Source: an uncultured Clostridia bacterium
GTDB taxonomy: Bacteria > Bacillota > Clostridia > Lachnospirales > CAG-274
DNA: 58,743 bases
Assembly: GCA_944383305.1 (NCBI GenBank)
Contig: CALWOZ010000012.1
Span: 1 to 58,743 of the forward strand
Reading direction: 5' to 3'
Shown here in pieces: positions 16,801-26,682 of the stretch. The notes under the pieces are model-generated. The model saw nothing but the letters and a program-made list of their open reading frames with translations. It searched no databases and had not been told where the DNA came from. How positions within the stretch are numbered: the first letter of the stretch is position 1; every line of letters begins with the position of its first letter. Made by a program: the position numbers and the translations under genes.

Positions 16801-17871
16801 TTATAAATTATTTATTTTTCCCTTTTTAATAAATGGAGCAAAATCACTTAATAAATCCATATTTCCATTAGAAATACAAGTGTTTATAATATTAGAGATA
16901 GCATCGCTAGATAAAAAAGGAGCAAGACCAACTAAATCTTCAATATCATCTAAATCATCACTAGAAGTAGCCTTATATACAATGTTAGAGATAGTATCTT
17001 TAGATAAAAAAGGAGCAAATTCAATAATACTGTCTAAACCATTATTTTCATATATTTTTAATACAATATCATCTAAAGTTTCATCATCAATAAAAGGAGC
17101 AAGGCCAACTAAATCTTCAATATTATCTAAATCATCACTAGAAGCAACTTTATATGCAATATTAGAGATAGCATCGTCAGATAAAAAAGGAGCAAATTCA
17201 ATAATACTGTCTAAACCATTGTTTTCATATATTTTTAACACAATATCATCTAAAGTTTCATCATCAATAAAAGGAGCAAGCCAAACTAAATCTTCTATAT
17301 CATCTAAATTGCCATTATAGACAACTTTATATGCAATATTAGAGATAGCATCGTCGGATAAAAAAGGAACAATGGTAATTAAGTCATTAATATTATCTAT
17401 CATATTGTTTTCATAAAATTTTATAACAATATTATCTAAATCATCTTCATCAATAAAAGGAGCAATACTACATATTTCAGAAATAGATATATTAGTATTT
17501 TTATTTTCAAAATCGATTTTTTTAGAAATGCCTTTTTCAAAGATTTTTTTAGTTTGATTTGGTTTTAATATAGGTGCTACTTCTTTGAATTCATCTAAGT
17601 CAATTTCATTTTCTTCTAAGTAATTATCAATATTTTCATTTGTAATATTTTCTATAATTTTAATATTTTTTCCAAGTAATTCATCAATAGTAATATCTAA
17701 AATTTCACAAAGTTCAGGTAATTTTGAAATATCTGGCATAGATTTACCACGTTCCCAATTAGATACGGCTTGAAAGCTAATATTTAGTCTATCAGCTAAT
17801 TCTAATTGAGTCATATTTTTTTCTTTTCTAAATTTACAAATTTTTTGTCCTATGTTTTTCATATTAAGCAT
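16801..17871 (-). CDS. XRE-type HTH protein with long C-terminal repeats
   Basis: 356 aa. Residues 4-65 form a Cro/C1 helix-turn-helix (KICKFRKEKNMTQLELADRL, then ISFQAVSNWERGKSMPDI). From about 110 onward the chain is built of short acidic helical units around the motif APF(L/I)(S/D)xDxxSNI or DDETLDDIVLKIYENN. Two consecutive 59-residue units are almost identical even at DNA level. ATG 17871 is chosen because AAAGGA stands 9 nt upstream; ATG 17880 abuts the site. Repeats of this kind may form a protein-interaction solenoid; function is not known. Confidence 0.8.
   Translation of the reverse strand: MLNMKNIGQKICKFRKEKNMTQLELADRLNISFQAVSNWERGKSMPDISKLPELCEILDITIDELLGKNIKIIENITNENIDNYLEENEIDLDEFKEVAPILKPNQTKKIFEKGISKKIDFENKNTNISISEICSIAPFIDEDDLDNIVIKFYENNMIDNINDLITIVPFLSDDAISNIAYKVVYNGNLDDIEDLVWLAPFIDDETLDDIVLKIYENNGLDSIIEFAPFLSDDAISNIAYKVASSDDLDNIEDLVGLAPFIDDETLDDIVLKIYENNGLDSIIEFAPFLSKDTISNIVYKATSSDDLDDIEDLVGLAPFLSSDAISNIINTCISNGNMDLLSDFAPFIKKGKINNL
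17012..17365 (-). repeat. Two 177-bp tandem repeats inside the XRE gene
   Basis: Units 17012-17188 and 17189-17365 are nearly identical and in frame (59 codons). A diverged part-unit lies on each side. Confidence 0.85.
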
Positions 17872-17982
17872 AAATATCATTCCTTTCTTATATGGTTTAT
17901 AAGATTAGTATATATAATAAAGTTTAAAAAGTCTAACAAGTGGTAGTTGAGTTTTAAACTCAAGTGATAATTGAGTAGTAAA

Positions 17983-18011
17983 AAAGGTTATAGTCAAAAG
18001 CTATAACCTTT
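17983..18011. terminator. Hairpin, left duplicate flanking the structured repeat
   Basis: Stem AAAGGTTATAG / CTATAACCTTT with loop TCAAAAG. The same 29 bp recur exactly at 18242-18270. The pair brackets the repeat at 18012. Confidence 0.75.
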
Positions 18012-18231
18012 GAGGCTGTAGACAAAGTCTACAGCCTTTAGAAAAGATGAATTTTCATCTTTTCTAGATTGAAACAAAGTAAAAAAGCTGATTTTTTCGC
18101 ACAAGGGCTAAAGCCCCTAAAAATCTAGCTTTTTACACAATCCAAGGCAAAGCCTCGTCTTGTGATTAAAATTTTTAAATGTGTTGCATTTAAAAATGTA
18201 AAACTAATATAAAGACTACTATATATTTTGT
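18012..18231. repeat. Structured multi-hairpin intergenic repeat, copy 1
   Basis: About 220 bp, closely matching 47434-47652. It contains in order: GGCTGTAGAC/GTCTACAGCC; a hairpin with AGAAAAGATGAA/TTCATCTTTTCT; a longer fold AAAAGCTGAT...TCTAGCTTTT with GGGCT/AGCCC inside; ACAATCC...TTGTG; and TTTTTAAATG/CATTTAAAAA. Stem positions covary between the two copies. No ORF is shared. It may be a mobile MITE-like element or a structured RNA. Confidence 0.75.
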
Positions 18232-18241
18232 CTATAATTTG

Positions 18242-18270
18242 AAAGGTTATAGTCAAAAGCTATAACCTTT
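18242..18270 (-). terminator. Terminator of yfhO, right duplicate
   Basis: Identical 29-bp hairpin to 17983-18011, located 22 bp past the yfhO stop on the minus strand. Confidence 0.8.
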
Positions 18271-18291
18271 TATAGTATTCTATAAACTAAG

Positions 18292-21177
18292 TTATAATTT
18301 ATTTTTTCTAAGTTTTATATCAACAAAAACATAAACTATAATACCAGCTATGGAAATAGAGGTTAATATTAATCCAATATTAAATCCTTCAACGTGATAC
18401 TTAAATGATATTTGATGAGTTCCTTCACTAACAGGTACACCAATAAGTCCGCCGTCACCAATAGGTATAGTTTCAGTTTCTTCTCCGTCTACAAAAACGC
18501 TAAAGCCTTTATCATAAGGTATAGATGTAAACATTATTCCGTTTTTATTAGCAGTAATAGTGCCGTTTATAGAAGTACTGTCATAATCACTTACTATTAA
18601 CATTTCATCGGATAACTCTTCATATAATTTATCAAAAGTATAGTCGTCAAATCCAGCTGCATATACTCTAAAGCTACCAGTTTTAGAATAAGTTGTTTCA
18701 TAAGAGCCTTTTCTATCAAGAGAAAATTCTATATCTACAAAGTCGCCAGCTTGTAACACACCAAGGTCTATAAGACTTCTACCAGTGGATATTTCTCTAT
18801 CAGATGTTTGACCATTTATAGTATACTTAAACCTTTTAGAATTTGTAGATTCTACATATAAAAATACTCTTTGAGTTTTTGGATTATAAGTTCTGGCATA
18901 AACAGTAGGGATTAAATCAAGGTTAGTTTCATCGTGTAATGTATAAGAATAAGATTGAGCTTCATCTTTTGGCTCTATATCTACATTATCTGCTCTAAAG
19001 TGTTCAACAGGGAATTCTGTTAAAAGTTCATCACTTATATTTGTTGCATTATATACAAATTCATTTTGTGTAATAAAAGGTGTTTCTTGTTCTGTTTGCC
19101 AGTTTTCAATACTATCATTTACCATAAAACCAACAGATAAAGGTGTCCTATTTTTATATAAATATACATTATCAAATTGTTCAATAAAATCATAATTTTG
19201 ATTAATTATCTCTTTATCTTTAGACATAATATATTTTATATTAAACATAGAGTCTAAAAGAGGAGTTGGGTCATAATATCTATAAGAGTTACCAGTAGCT
19301 GCTATACCTAAATTTTCTAAAAGTTTAGATGTATCACCATAAGCCAAAGATGAAAATATAGAAAATCCATTGTAATGATACATTGTAGACTCATTTATAG
19401 CAGTAAATCTAGCATATTCTTGTCTAAAAAATTTATTTTCATCTGTGTCATTATCTTTTATATATTGTAATATGTCATCAGTTGAGTTTATATATTTTAC
19501 ATAGCCATTTCTATCTGTTGTACCACTATGGAAAAATCCATTAATACAGTTAAATAAACTTTCACCAGATGAGATAAATAATAAGCTAGCCAAAACAACG
19601 GTCAAAGAATATTTAAAGTTAGATTTATCAATAGCTAGTTTTAGCAATATTCCACATAATATAATAATAGCTAATGATACAACTATTAAAATATAAAAAC
19701 TTATAGGAAAAGAACTTTCTTCAGTAGCATTTATTACATTAGATACTATACCTATAATAAATAAAACAATAGATAATATTATAAAAATGATAGAACCAAT
19801 TAAAGAAAAGGCTTTATTTTTATTATTATTAGTATTTTTTATATTATAATTATAGTTTGATTTATAATACAATATTGCCAACATATATATAAATAATAAT
19901 ATAATATTAGTAACAATATCACCTAAAGATAAAACATTAGATATATCATCTACAACATTTATTAAAACATATTCACTTAATAATATATATATAATATATA
20001 TAGGTATAGTAATATACATAGCTAATGGTCTTATACCTTTTACATATATTAATGACTTATAAGCTAACATTAATAACAAGAAAGAATAAATAAAAGTATA
20101 TCTATGAGGTAAATTTGCAGGGAAGTGAAGCCCGTGTATTATAAAGTCTAGCTGTTTAAAAACAGAGCAAGCCAACATAAATATTATTAATATAGCAAAG
20201 GATATACGTTCTTTTAATTTTATTTCCTTGTTAAAGAAATAAGTAGGTAATAAAACCATTGTTAATACACCACTATAAAGATTAGGCAAATCTTCATTTC
20301 TAGCTAAAACAACAGGTCTTGCACCAGAAAAATGATTTGTTATTATTTGATAAACGTTTTGATACATTTCAAAAGAAGGAAAGGCTGTATCAGAGGTTTG
20401 AGTTCTACTAAGTGCAACTACCGTAGGGATAGCAAGAAACATAGTTGTACCCCCAGCTAATAGGGATAGTATACCAAATTTTACAATTCTATTTATTATT
20501 ATTTTAAAATCTTGTTTTAAACTATATTCTGTAAAAACTTTTATTAAAAAGTATATTGTAGCAAATATACATACTAAAAATGCTATATAAAAGTTGACAA
20601 CTATACAAAATATAAGACTAATAAGATATGTTTTATAAGTTCCATTTTTAACTAATCTATCTATACCAAGAGCTACTAATGGGAAAAGATAAATAGAATC
20701 TAGCCACATTATGTTCCAATAAAAGCTAGTTATATAAGCCATAAAAGCATACATTATAGCAAATATAGCTAATAACATACTGTCTTTATTAAAAGTGTTT
20801 TTTAAATAATATCCAAAACAAAAAGTACATAAAACTATTTTTATAAACACAAAAAATAAAATAGCTTCTGAAATATACTCACTTGGAAAAAGTAATATAA
20901 ATATACTAATAGGGCTAGCTGTATAATAGGCTATTTGACTTAAAAACTCCTTACCAAGTCCACCTTGCCACGAATAAAAAAGACTATCTCCTGTTAATAT
21001 CTTTTGTCTAAGCTCTTCGTGAAAAGGAGCATATTGATGATAAAGGTCTACTTTTAATATGCTATTTTGTCCCAAAGGATAAAAACCACAAAAAGCATAA
21101 GTTATAAGTACAATAATAGCTGTTACGGCTGTTGCTAAAAGAATATAATTATTTTTTTTAATAATGTCTTTAATCAT
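18292..21177 (-). CDS. yfhO: YfhO-family membrane glycosyltransferase
   Basis: 961 aa from ATG 21177, chosen because AAAGGAAA lies just before it; an upstream ATG at 21192 overlaps that site. About twelve membrane helices in the N-terminal half carry the family signature KVDLYHQYAPFHEELRQ with the acidic loop, typical of GT-C enzymes, then an extracellular beta-rich domain (DNVYLYKNRTPLSVGFMV) and a last helix near the C-terminus. In B. subtilis YfhO transfers GlcNAc to lipoteichoic acid using a lipid-linked sugar made by CsbB and flipped by a GtcA/GtrA protein. Here gtrA lies directly upstream, but no csbB-like gene is in the window. Confidence 0.88.
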   Translation of the reverse strand: MIKDIIKKNNYILLATAVTAIIVLITYAFCGFYPLGQNSILKVDLYHQYAPFHEELRQKILTGDSLFYSWQGGLGKEFLSQIAYYTASPISIFILLFPSEYISEAILFFVFIKIVLCTFCFGYYLKNTFNKDSMLLAIFAIMYAFMAYITSFYWNIMWLDSIYLFPLVALGIDRLVKNGTYKTYLISLIFCIVVNFYIAFLVCIFATIYFLIKVFTEYSLKQDFKIIINRIVKFGILSLLAGGTTMFLAIPTVVALSRTQTSDTAFPSFEMYQNVYQIITNHFSGARPVVLARNEDLPNLYSGVLTMVLLPTYFFNKEIKLKERISFAILIIFMLACSVFKQLDFIIHGLHFPANLPHRYTFIYSFLLLMLAYKSLIYVKGIRPLAMYITIPIYIIYILLSEYVLINVVDDISNVLSLGDIVTNIILLFIYMLAILYYKSNYNYNIKNTNNNKNKAFSLIGSIIFIILSIVLFIIGIVSNVINATEESSFPISFYILIVVSLAIIILCGILLKLAIDKSNFKYSLTVVLASLLFISSGESLFNCINGFFHSGTTDRNGYVKYINSTDDILQYIKDNDTDENKFFRQEYARFTAINESTMYHYNGFSIFSSLAYGDTSKLLENLGIAATGNSYRYYDPTPLLDSMFNIKYIMSKDKEIINQNYDFIEQFDNVYLYKNRTPLSVGFMVNDSIENWQTEQETPFITQNEFVYNATNISDELLTEFPVEHFRADNVDIEPKDEAQSYSYTLHDETNLDLIPTVYARTYNPKTQRVFLYVESTNSKRFKYTINGQTSDREISTGRSLIDLGVLQAGDFVDIEFSLDRKGSYETTYSKTGSFRVYAAGFDDYTFDKLYEELSDEMLIVSDYDSTSINGTITANKNGIMFTSIPYDKGFSVFVDGEETETIPIGDGGLIGVPVSEGTHQISFKYHVEGFNIGLILTSISIAGIIVYVFVDIKLRKNKL

Positions 21178-21264
21178 ATGTTTTCCTTTCATTAAAATCT
21201 TGTATATTAAATCATTAAATCTAATATATTATACCATATATTATTAAAATTTAAAGAAAAAATT

Positions 21265-21672
21265 TTAACGTTTAAATATAAATATTTTACTAAAAAAATA
21301 GTTTGATATAACTACAAATATATTAACTAATATTTTAGATATAATTTCTGGTATGTGTAGATAGTTTACCATTATCACCATAAATACAATAGATAGCAAA
21401 AGAGAAACTAGCCTAAGAGAAAAAAAGTAAAATATTTCTTTAAATATATTTTGATTATTTTTAGTAGATGAAAAAACAAATATTTTATTTGTTATATACG
21501 CAAATAATACAGCAAATATCCAAGCTAAACAAGTGGATATAACATAGTGTATGTTTAGTGTATAATTAGATATATAAAATACAACAGTATCTACAAGGGT
21601 GGTTAAAACACCAAATATTAAGTATAAAATTACTTCTTTGTTAAATATTTTTTTATATAAATTTTTAAACAT
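21265..21672 (-). CDS. GtrA-family membrane protein
   Basis: 135 aa with four membrane helices. The N-terminal YLIFGVLTTLVDTVVFY and the motif AYITNKIFVF are typical of GtrA/GtcA proteins, which are thought to flip undecaprenyl-phosphate-linked sugars across the membrane. It is 87 bp upstream of yfhO on the same strand, so the two probably cooperate in decorating a cell-envelope polymer. Confidence 0.9.
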   Translation of the reverse strand: MFKNLYKKIFNKEVILYLIFGVLTTLVDTVVFYISNYTLNIHYVISTCLAWIFAVLFAYITNKIFVFSSTKNNQNIFKEIFYFFSLRLVSLLLSIVFMVIMVNYLHIPEIISKILVNIFVVISNYFFSKIFIFKR

Positions 21673-21751
21673 AATTATTTCTCCATATATTAAATTATTT
21701 ATATATTATACCACATATTTTTAAAGATAAATAATATTTTTTAAATAATTG

Positions 21752-21780
21752 TTGACTAAAAATAGATTAAATGTTAAAAT
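21752..21780 (+). promoter_or_regulatory. Sigma-A promoter of adhesin-2 leader transcript
   Basis: TTGACT (21752-21757), 17 bp, TAAAAT (21775-21780). Same layout as 182-210 and 52094-52122. Confidence 0.85.
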
Positions 21781-21808
21781 TAATAAAAAAAGGTAAAGGA
21801 GGTATAAT

Positions 21809-21880
21809 ATGGAAAACATTAATAATGCTAATTTTACGATGAATACTATAAGTATCAACGGGGGGGGGGTATTTAATTAA
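21809..21880 (+). CDS. Leader peptide with G10 tract upstream of adhesin 2
   Basis: 23 codons after AAAGGAGG (21795-21802). The G10 run (21860-21869) starts at codon 18, exactly as in copy 1, and the peptide ends SINGGGVFN. With 9 or 12 G the frame would extend to a 33-residue peptide ending INLYNQHIFLE with TAA at 21909-21911, touching the hairpin that starts at 21912. With 11 G it stops early again. The downstream 100 bp are very similar to copy 1, while the first 16 codons are diverged. Confidence 0.75.
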   Translation: MENINNANFTMNTISINGGGVFN

Positions 21881-21911
21881 CCTTTATAATCAACATATAT
21901 TCTTAGAATAA

Positions 21912-21954
21912 ACTGGCTTAAATTTTTAAAAATTAAATTTAAGGTAGTCTTTTT
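21912..21954 (+). terminator. Attenuator hairpin of adhesin 2
   Basis: Arms 21912-21925 (ACTGGCTTAAATTT) and 21935-21948 (AAATTTAAGGTAGT), then CTTTTTG. Relative to copy 1 the outer pair is A-T instead of G-C, the fourth is G-U instead of A-U, and the sixth is C-G instead of U-G, so pairing is kept through three changes. Confidence 0.7.
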
Positions 21955-21984
21955 GTCGTTGTAATTTTTACGGGAGGTAATTTT

Positions 21985-24900
21985 ATGAAAGCAAAATTAA
22001 AATTAAATAAAATTTTCTCATCTATGTTGTCTATTATTTTAGCATTCTCTACAGTATCAATACCACAAAACTTAATTTTAGCTAGCCAATTAGCAGATAT
22101 TGAAATAGTAGGAGATACAGAAAATGAAGAAAATAGCGGAAACATAGATATAGATATATCAAGTGAAGAAGATAGCGAAGACATAAGTGAAGATATATCA
22201 AGTGAGGAAGATAGTGAAGGCATAAGTGAAGATACATCAAGTGAGGAAGATAGTGAAGACATAAGTGAAGATATATCAAGTGAGGAAGATAGCGAAGACA
22301 TAAGTGAAGATATATCAAGTGAGGAAGATAGCGAAAACGTGTCAGAGAATACAAGTGAAGATATATCAAATCAAGAAAACATAAACAAAATAGAAAATGA
22401 AATAAAAGATGAAACAGAAAAATACTCTAATAATGACGATATTTTAAATGGAATAATAGTACAAGATGGAGTTATCACAGGATATAATGGAAGTTCAACA
22501 TTTATAGGTGAACTTGAATTACCTAGAGAAATAAAAGGAAGTGTAGTAACTGCCATAGCAGACAATGCATTTATAAACAAAGGTATTACAAAGTTAACTT
22601 TTGCAGATAATAGTGAAATAATAAAAATAGGCGATAACGCTTTTGAAAACAACCCTATAACAGAAGTAACTTTGTCACCGAGTGTAAAGATTATAGGTAA
22701 TTATTCATTTTATAAATGTAGAAATATGACAATTTTAAATGCTTCAAATATAACAGACATAGGTCATTATGCATTTAGTAGGTGTGAAAGTCTTACAAGT
22801 ATAGACTTATCTAATGTAACAAGTATAGGTAATAGTGCATTTAGTGGTTGTAGTAGCCTTACAAATGTAGACCTATCTAATGTAACAGGTCTAGGTAATA
22901 TTGCATTTGGTGGTACTGGTCTTATAAGTGTAGATATACCAAAAATAACTTATTTAGATAGTTCAACATTTGAAAGTTGTGAAAAACTGACAAGTGTAAA
23001 TATACCAGAAGTAGAAACTATACTTTCAAGTGCATTTTCAGGATGTAGTAGTTTAACAAATGTGAATATGCCAAAAGCACAATATTTACGAGATAATGTA
23101 TTTAGTGGTTGTAGTAGCCTTACAAATGTGGATCTATCTAATGTAATTTTTATAGATTCTGATGCATTTAGTGGTTGTAGTAGCCTTACAAATGTAAATC
23201 TATCTAATGTAACGAATATAGGTTATGATGCATTTTATAATTGTTATAATTTAACAAGTATAGATTTACAAAATATAGATTATATAAGCGAAATGGCATT
23301 TAGTGCTTGTTCTAATTTAACAAGTATTAGAATACCAAATAAAATCAAAAATGATGTACAAGGTAAAGAAAATTCACCTTGGGGAGCGGACAATGCAATT
23401 ATATACTATAAAGATACAGAAATTAATGGAGACTTTGTTATAGATTCTGGATATTCTTTACAAAAATATACAGGATCAGATGAAAATGTAACTTTGCCAG
23501 ATGGAGTAACAGAAATAGGAAGTAGAGCATTTTATTATAATGCAAACTTAAAAAATATAGATCTATCTAATGTGACAAAAATATATGATTATGCATTTTA
23601 TGGCAGTGGAATCACAAGTGTAAATATACCAAAAGTAACGGAAATAAATAATAATGTATTTGAAAATTGTTCAAACTTAACAAGTATAAATATGCCAAAA
23701 GTAACAACCATAGGTTCAAGTGCTTTTAGAGATTGTAAAAAACTTACAAATATAGATTTTTCCAATATAATAAAAATAAGACCGAATGCATTTGAAAACT
23801 GCGAAAGTTTAACAAATATAGATTTGCCTAATGTGGAGAATATAGAAGAGGGAGCATTTAGCAATTGTACTAACGTAACAAATGTAAATTTAACATCAAA
23901 AAATATAACTCAAATGGGTTATGGCATATTTCCTAATTGGTGTATTGTAAATATGCCTAATTATACAAAAGAAGAAATAATAAATAATATAGATGGAGGA
24001 CATATGTATCCTTGGGGAGCTAAATATGTTTTATATAAAGGGATAAATATAGACTCTACAAATAACTTTATATTTACAAATGACGGAGCTATAGAGTTAT
24101 ATATAGGCAGTGAAGAAGAGATAACTATACCTGAATATTTAGAATCAAAAAATACTAAAATAAGAGAAAAAATAATTCATATAGAAGACGACGCTTTTAG
24201 AAATACTAAAGTAACAAAGGTAAATATGCCGTATATAACAAGTATAGGGACTAATGCATTTGCTAATACTAAACTAACAAGTTTAGAATTGCCTAATGTA
24301 GTAAGTTTAGGAATTGGTGTATTTTCTGGAAATGAGGATTTAGTAACTGTAGATATGCCTAAAATAACAATATTACCAAGTGGTTCATTTGAACGTTGCT
24401 CTAATTTAACAAGTGTAAATATACCAAACATAACAGAGATAGGGGAATATGGATTTCAAAGTTGCAGTAAGCTAAAAAGCATAAATATATCAAAAGTAAC
24501 AACCATAGGTTCAAATGCATTTTCTTATTGCAATAACCTAACAAGTATAAATATGCCTAATGTAACAGAAATAGGTTCAAATGCATTTTCTTATTGCAGT
24601 AACCTAACAAGTATAAATATGCCTAATGTAACAGAAATAAGTTCATATGCATTTTCTTATTGCGATAACCTAAAAAGCATAGATCTTTCCAATGTAACAA
24701 AGATAGGTGATAATGCATTTAATAATTGTACTAGTTTAGCAATAATAAATATACCTGAGACTACAAAATTTATAGGTGATAATGCATTTTTAGGTACAAC
24801 AAATCTAAAAGCCATATATATAGAACAATATTCAGATGATGGAGTCATACCTAGAGGACAAGACTTTTCGGTACCAGTGTTTTATTTAGGTCAGTTTATA

Positions 24901-26643
24901 AAAATAGACCCTAATGTGACAAGAATAGATGGTAATAACTTTAACATAAACGTAACATATAATGGATATGGTGAGGTTTTGACAAAAATAGAAGCAACAG
25001 ATAAAGGTAGCGAAACTCAAAACCTAAATGATAAAGCCATAAGAGATTATAAATATAACATACCTAACCTAACAACTCTTGCTGACACAGAATACATTTT
25101 TACAGGAAGTGGTAAGTTTGAAAACAACCATTTAAACAATTTACCAACAACGTTTAGTAAAAGTACATACATAACAGGTTTTGTAAACTATATTGACAAA
25201 AATGGCAAACACCTTAGCGATATACCAGCTGATACAAAACGTTATGCACAAGGTGAAAAGGTTGAACTAACAAATATACAACCTGAAGACTATGGTTTCT
25301 TAGGCTGGTCCTTAAAGCCTAATGGAACAAAAAATGATATAGTGACAGAAGTGTATATGAATGATAAAAATGTAAATTTATACCCTGTGTTTGACAAAAG
25401 TGCAGTAAAGGCTACATTAACTTTAGATTATGGTTATCCACAAGATAAACCAATAGTAAAAACTATATCAACATATGTAGGAGCTAAATATAACTTACCA
25501 ACAACAAAAAATGACAATGATTTAAACAGAAAAGGATATAAATTTATAAATTGGGACAATGGGACTAACCAAAACTTCACAAATGTTATAGAAATAAAAG
25601 ACCCTGTTACTACCCTATACGCAAATTGGGAACAAAAAGACATAACCATAAATTATCACTTAAAAGGTGGTAAAATAGAAGGTGTAAATGTATCAGATGA
25701 TAAATTTACAGAAACAGTAAAATTTGAACAAGATTATACATTAAAAACTGTTAAAAGAAATGGTTATAGATTTGACGGTTGGTACAAAGAAGATACATTT
25801 AAAACTCAAGTGACAAATTTATGGAACAGTGTAGAAGACAGCGGTGAAAATAAGCTCACAATAGATTTATATGCTAAATGGACTAAAAAACAAGAACCTA
25901 CAACAGATGGTGGTGGAGAAGAAACCACTGTAGAAAGTAGTACAGAAAGCACAAGTCAAACAATAAGTGAAAGTAGTACAGAAAGCACAAGTCAAACAAT
26001 AAGTGAAAGCAGTACAGAAAGTACAAGTCAAACAATAAGTGAAAGCAGTACAGAAAGTACAAGTCAAACAATAAGTGAAAGTAGTACAGAAAGTACAAGT
26101 CAGACAGTACCAGATGGAAGTGACACAGAAAGTACAAATGAATCTACAAGTGTAGATAATCAAACAGAAACAACAACAAACGATAATCAAGTAACACCAC
26201 CAATAATAGACGGTGGAGGTAACAATGATAATAATGGTGGAAATAACAATGAAGTAAACAACAATATAGAACAAAATGTAAATGTACAAACACCAGATAA
26301 TGTATATACATTTGGAAATTTACAGGTTATAACACCAGAGTATGAAGAACTAGCAAGGCAAGCTATACAAAACATTGTTCCAGATAGAGAAGCCATTGAC
26401 ATTAGTATAGATAATATGTTAGAAAACGCATTTAACAATGGAGCACAAATAAATGAAAGAAGATTGACAGAAAAACCAGCATTTGGTTTTGGAGCAGAGG
26501 GTAACATTAGCCTACTTATAATATTATTATTAATACTAATATTAATAATTACAGCTTATATTATTAAAAAACAAATAATCGACAAAGAAAAAAATAAAGA
26601 TGACGATAAAGACGAGTATGACAACACATCTTTAGAAGTTTAA
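21985..26643 (+). CDS. BspA-type leucine-rich-repeat surface protein (adhesin 2)
   Basis: 1552 aa with the same architecture as adhesin 1. Signal-like N-terminus MKAKLKLNKI...LILASQLADI; acidic 13-residue repeats (57-128, SEDISSEEDSEDI); LRR_5 array (about 160-948, LTSIDLSNVTSIGNSAFSGC type units); InlB-type repeats (about 1142-1299); STESTSQTISES stalk (about 1310-1402); conserved C-terminal module from VYTFGNL (about 1439) through RRLTEKPAFGFGAEG and membrane helix 1507-1527 to a charged tail. Ribosome-binding site GGGAGG at 21972-21977. The upstream control cassette and both protein ends are closer to adhesin 1 than to adhesin 3, suggesting a more recent duplication of the first two. Confidence 0.88.
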   Translation: MKAKLKLNKIFSSMLSIILAFSTVSIPQNLILASQLADIEIVGDTENEENSGNIDIDISSEEDSEDISEDISSEEDSEGISEDTSSEEDSEDISEDISSEEDSEDISEDISSEEDSENVSENTSEDISNQENINKIENEIKDETEKYSNNDDILNGIIVQDGVITGYNGSSTFIGELELPREIKGSVVTAIADNAFINKGITKLTFADNSEIIKIGDNAFENNPITEVTLSPSVKIIGNYSFYKCRNMTILNASNITDIGHYAFSRCESLTSIDLSNVTSIGNSAFSGCSSLTNVDLSNVTGLGNIAFGGTGLISVDIPKITYLDSSTFESCEKLTSVNIPEVETILSSAFSGCSSLTNVNMPKAQYLRDNVFSGCSSLTNVDLSNVIFIDSDAFSGCSSLTNVNLSNVTNIGYDAFYNCYNLTSIDLQNIDYISEMAFSACSNLTSIRIPNKIKNDVQGKENSPWGADNAIIYYKDTEINGDFVIDSGYSLQKYTGSDENVTLPDGVTEIGSRAFYYNANLKNIDLSNVTKIYDYAFYGSGITSVNIPKVTEINNNVFENCSNLTSINMPKVTTIGSSAFRDCKKLTNIDFSNIIKIRPNAFENCESLTNIDLPNVENIEEGAFSNCTNVTNVNLTSKNITQMGYGIFPNWCIVNMPNYTKEEIINNIDGGHMYPWGAKYVLYKGINIDSTNNFIFTNDGAIELYIGSEEEITIPEYLESKNTKIREKIIHIEDDAFRNTKVTKVNMPYITSIGTNAFANTKLTSLELPNVVSLGIGVFSGNEDLVTVDMPKITILPSGSFERCSNLTSVNIPNITEIGEYGFQSCSKLKSINISKVTTIGSNAFSYCNNLTSINMPNVTEIGSNAFSYCSNLTSINMPNVTEISSYAFSYCDNLKSIDLSNVTKIGDNAFNNCTSLAIINIPETTKFIGDNAFLGTTNLKAIYIEQYSDDGVIPRGQDFSVPVFYLGQFIKIDPNVTRIDGNNFNINVTYNGYGEVLTKIEATDKGSETQNLNDKAIRDYKYNIPNLTTLADTEYIFTGSGKFENNHLNNLPTTFSKSTYITGFVNYIDKNGKHLSDIPADTKRYAQGEKVELTNIQPEDYGFLGWSLKPNGTKNDIVTEVYMNDKNVNLYPVFDKSAVKATLTLDYGYPQDKPIVKTISTYVGAKYNLPTTKNDNDLNRKGYKFINWDNGTNQNFTNVIEIKDPVTTLYANWEQKDITINYHLKGGKIEGVNVSDDKFTETVKFEQDYTLKTVKRNGYRFDGWYKEDTFKTQVTNLWNSVEDSGENKLTIDLYAKWTKKQEPTTDGGGEETTVESSTESTSQTISESSTESTSQTISESSTESTSQTISESSTESTSQTISESSTESTSQTVPDGSDTESTNESTSVDNQTETTTNDNQVTPPIIDGGGNNDNNGGNNNEVNNNIEQNVNVQTPDNVYTFGNLQVITPEYEELARQAIQNIVPDREAIDISIDNMLENAFNNGAQINERRLTEKPAFGFGAEGNISLLIILLLILILIITAYIIKKQIIDKEKNKDDDKDEYDNTSLEV
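22153..22368 (+). repeat. 39-nt tandem repeats coding the acidic stalk of adhesin 2
   Basis: About five units of 13 codons, S-E-D-I-S-S-E-E-D-S-E-D-I, the last ones degenerate. Same period as in adhesins 1 and 3 but a different sequence. Confidence 0.85.
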
Positions 26644-26644
26644 T

Positions 26645-26673
26645 AAAAAAGGCAGGATAATCCTGCCTTTTTT
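26645..26673 (+). terminator. Terminator of adhesin 2
   Basis: Stem AAAAAAGGCAGGA / TCCTGCCTTTTTT, loop TAA, 1 bp after the stop codon. Confidence 0.93.
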
Positions 26674-26682
26674 ATTAATTTC

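Noticed and set aside
16784..17320. Plus-strand 178-codon frame
   Set aside because: Antisense to the repetitive XRE gene, with no ribosome-binding site; repeats keep the opposite frame open.
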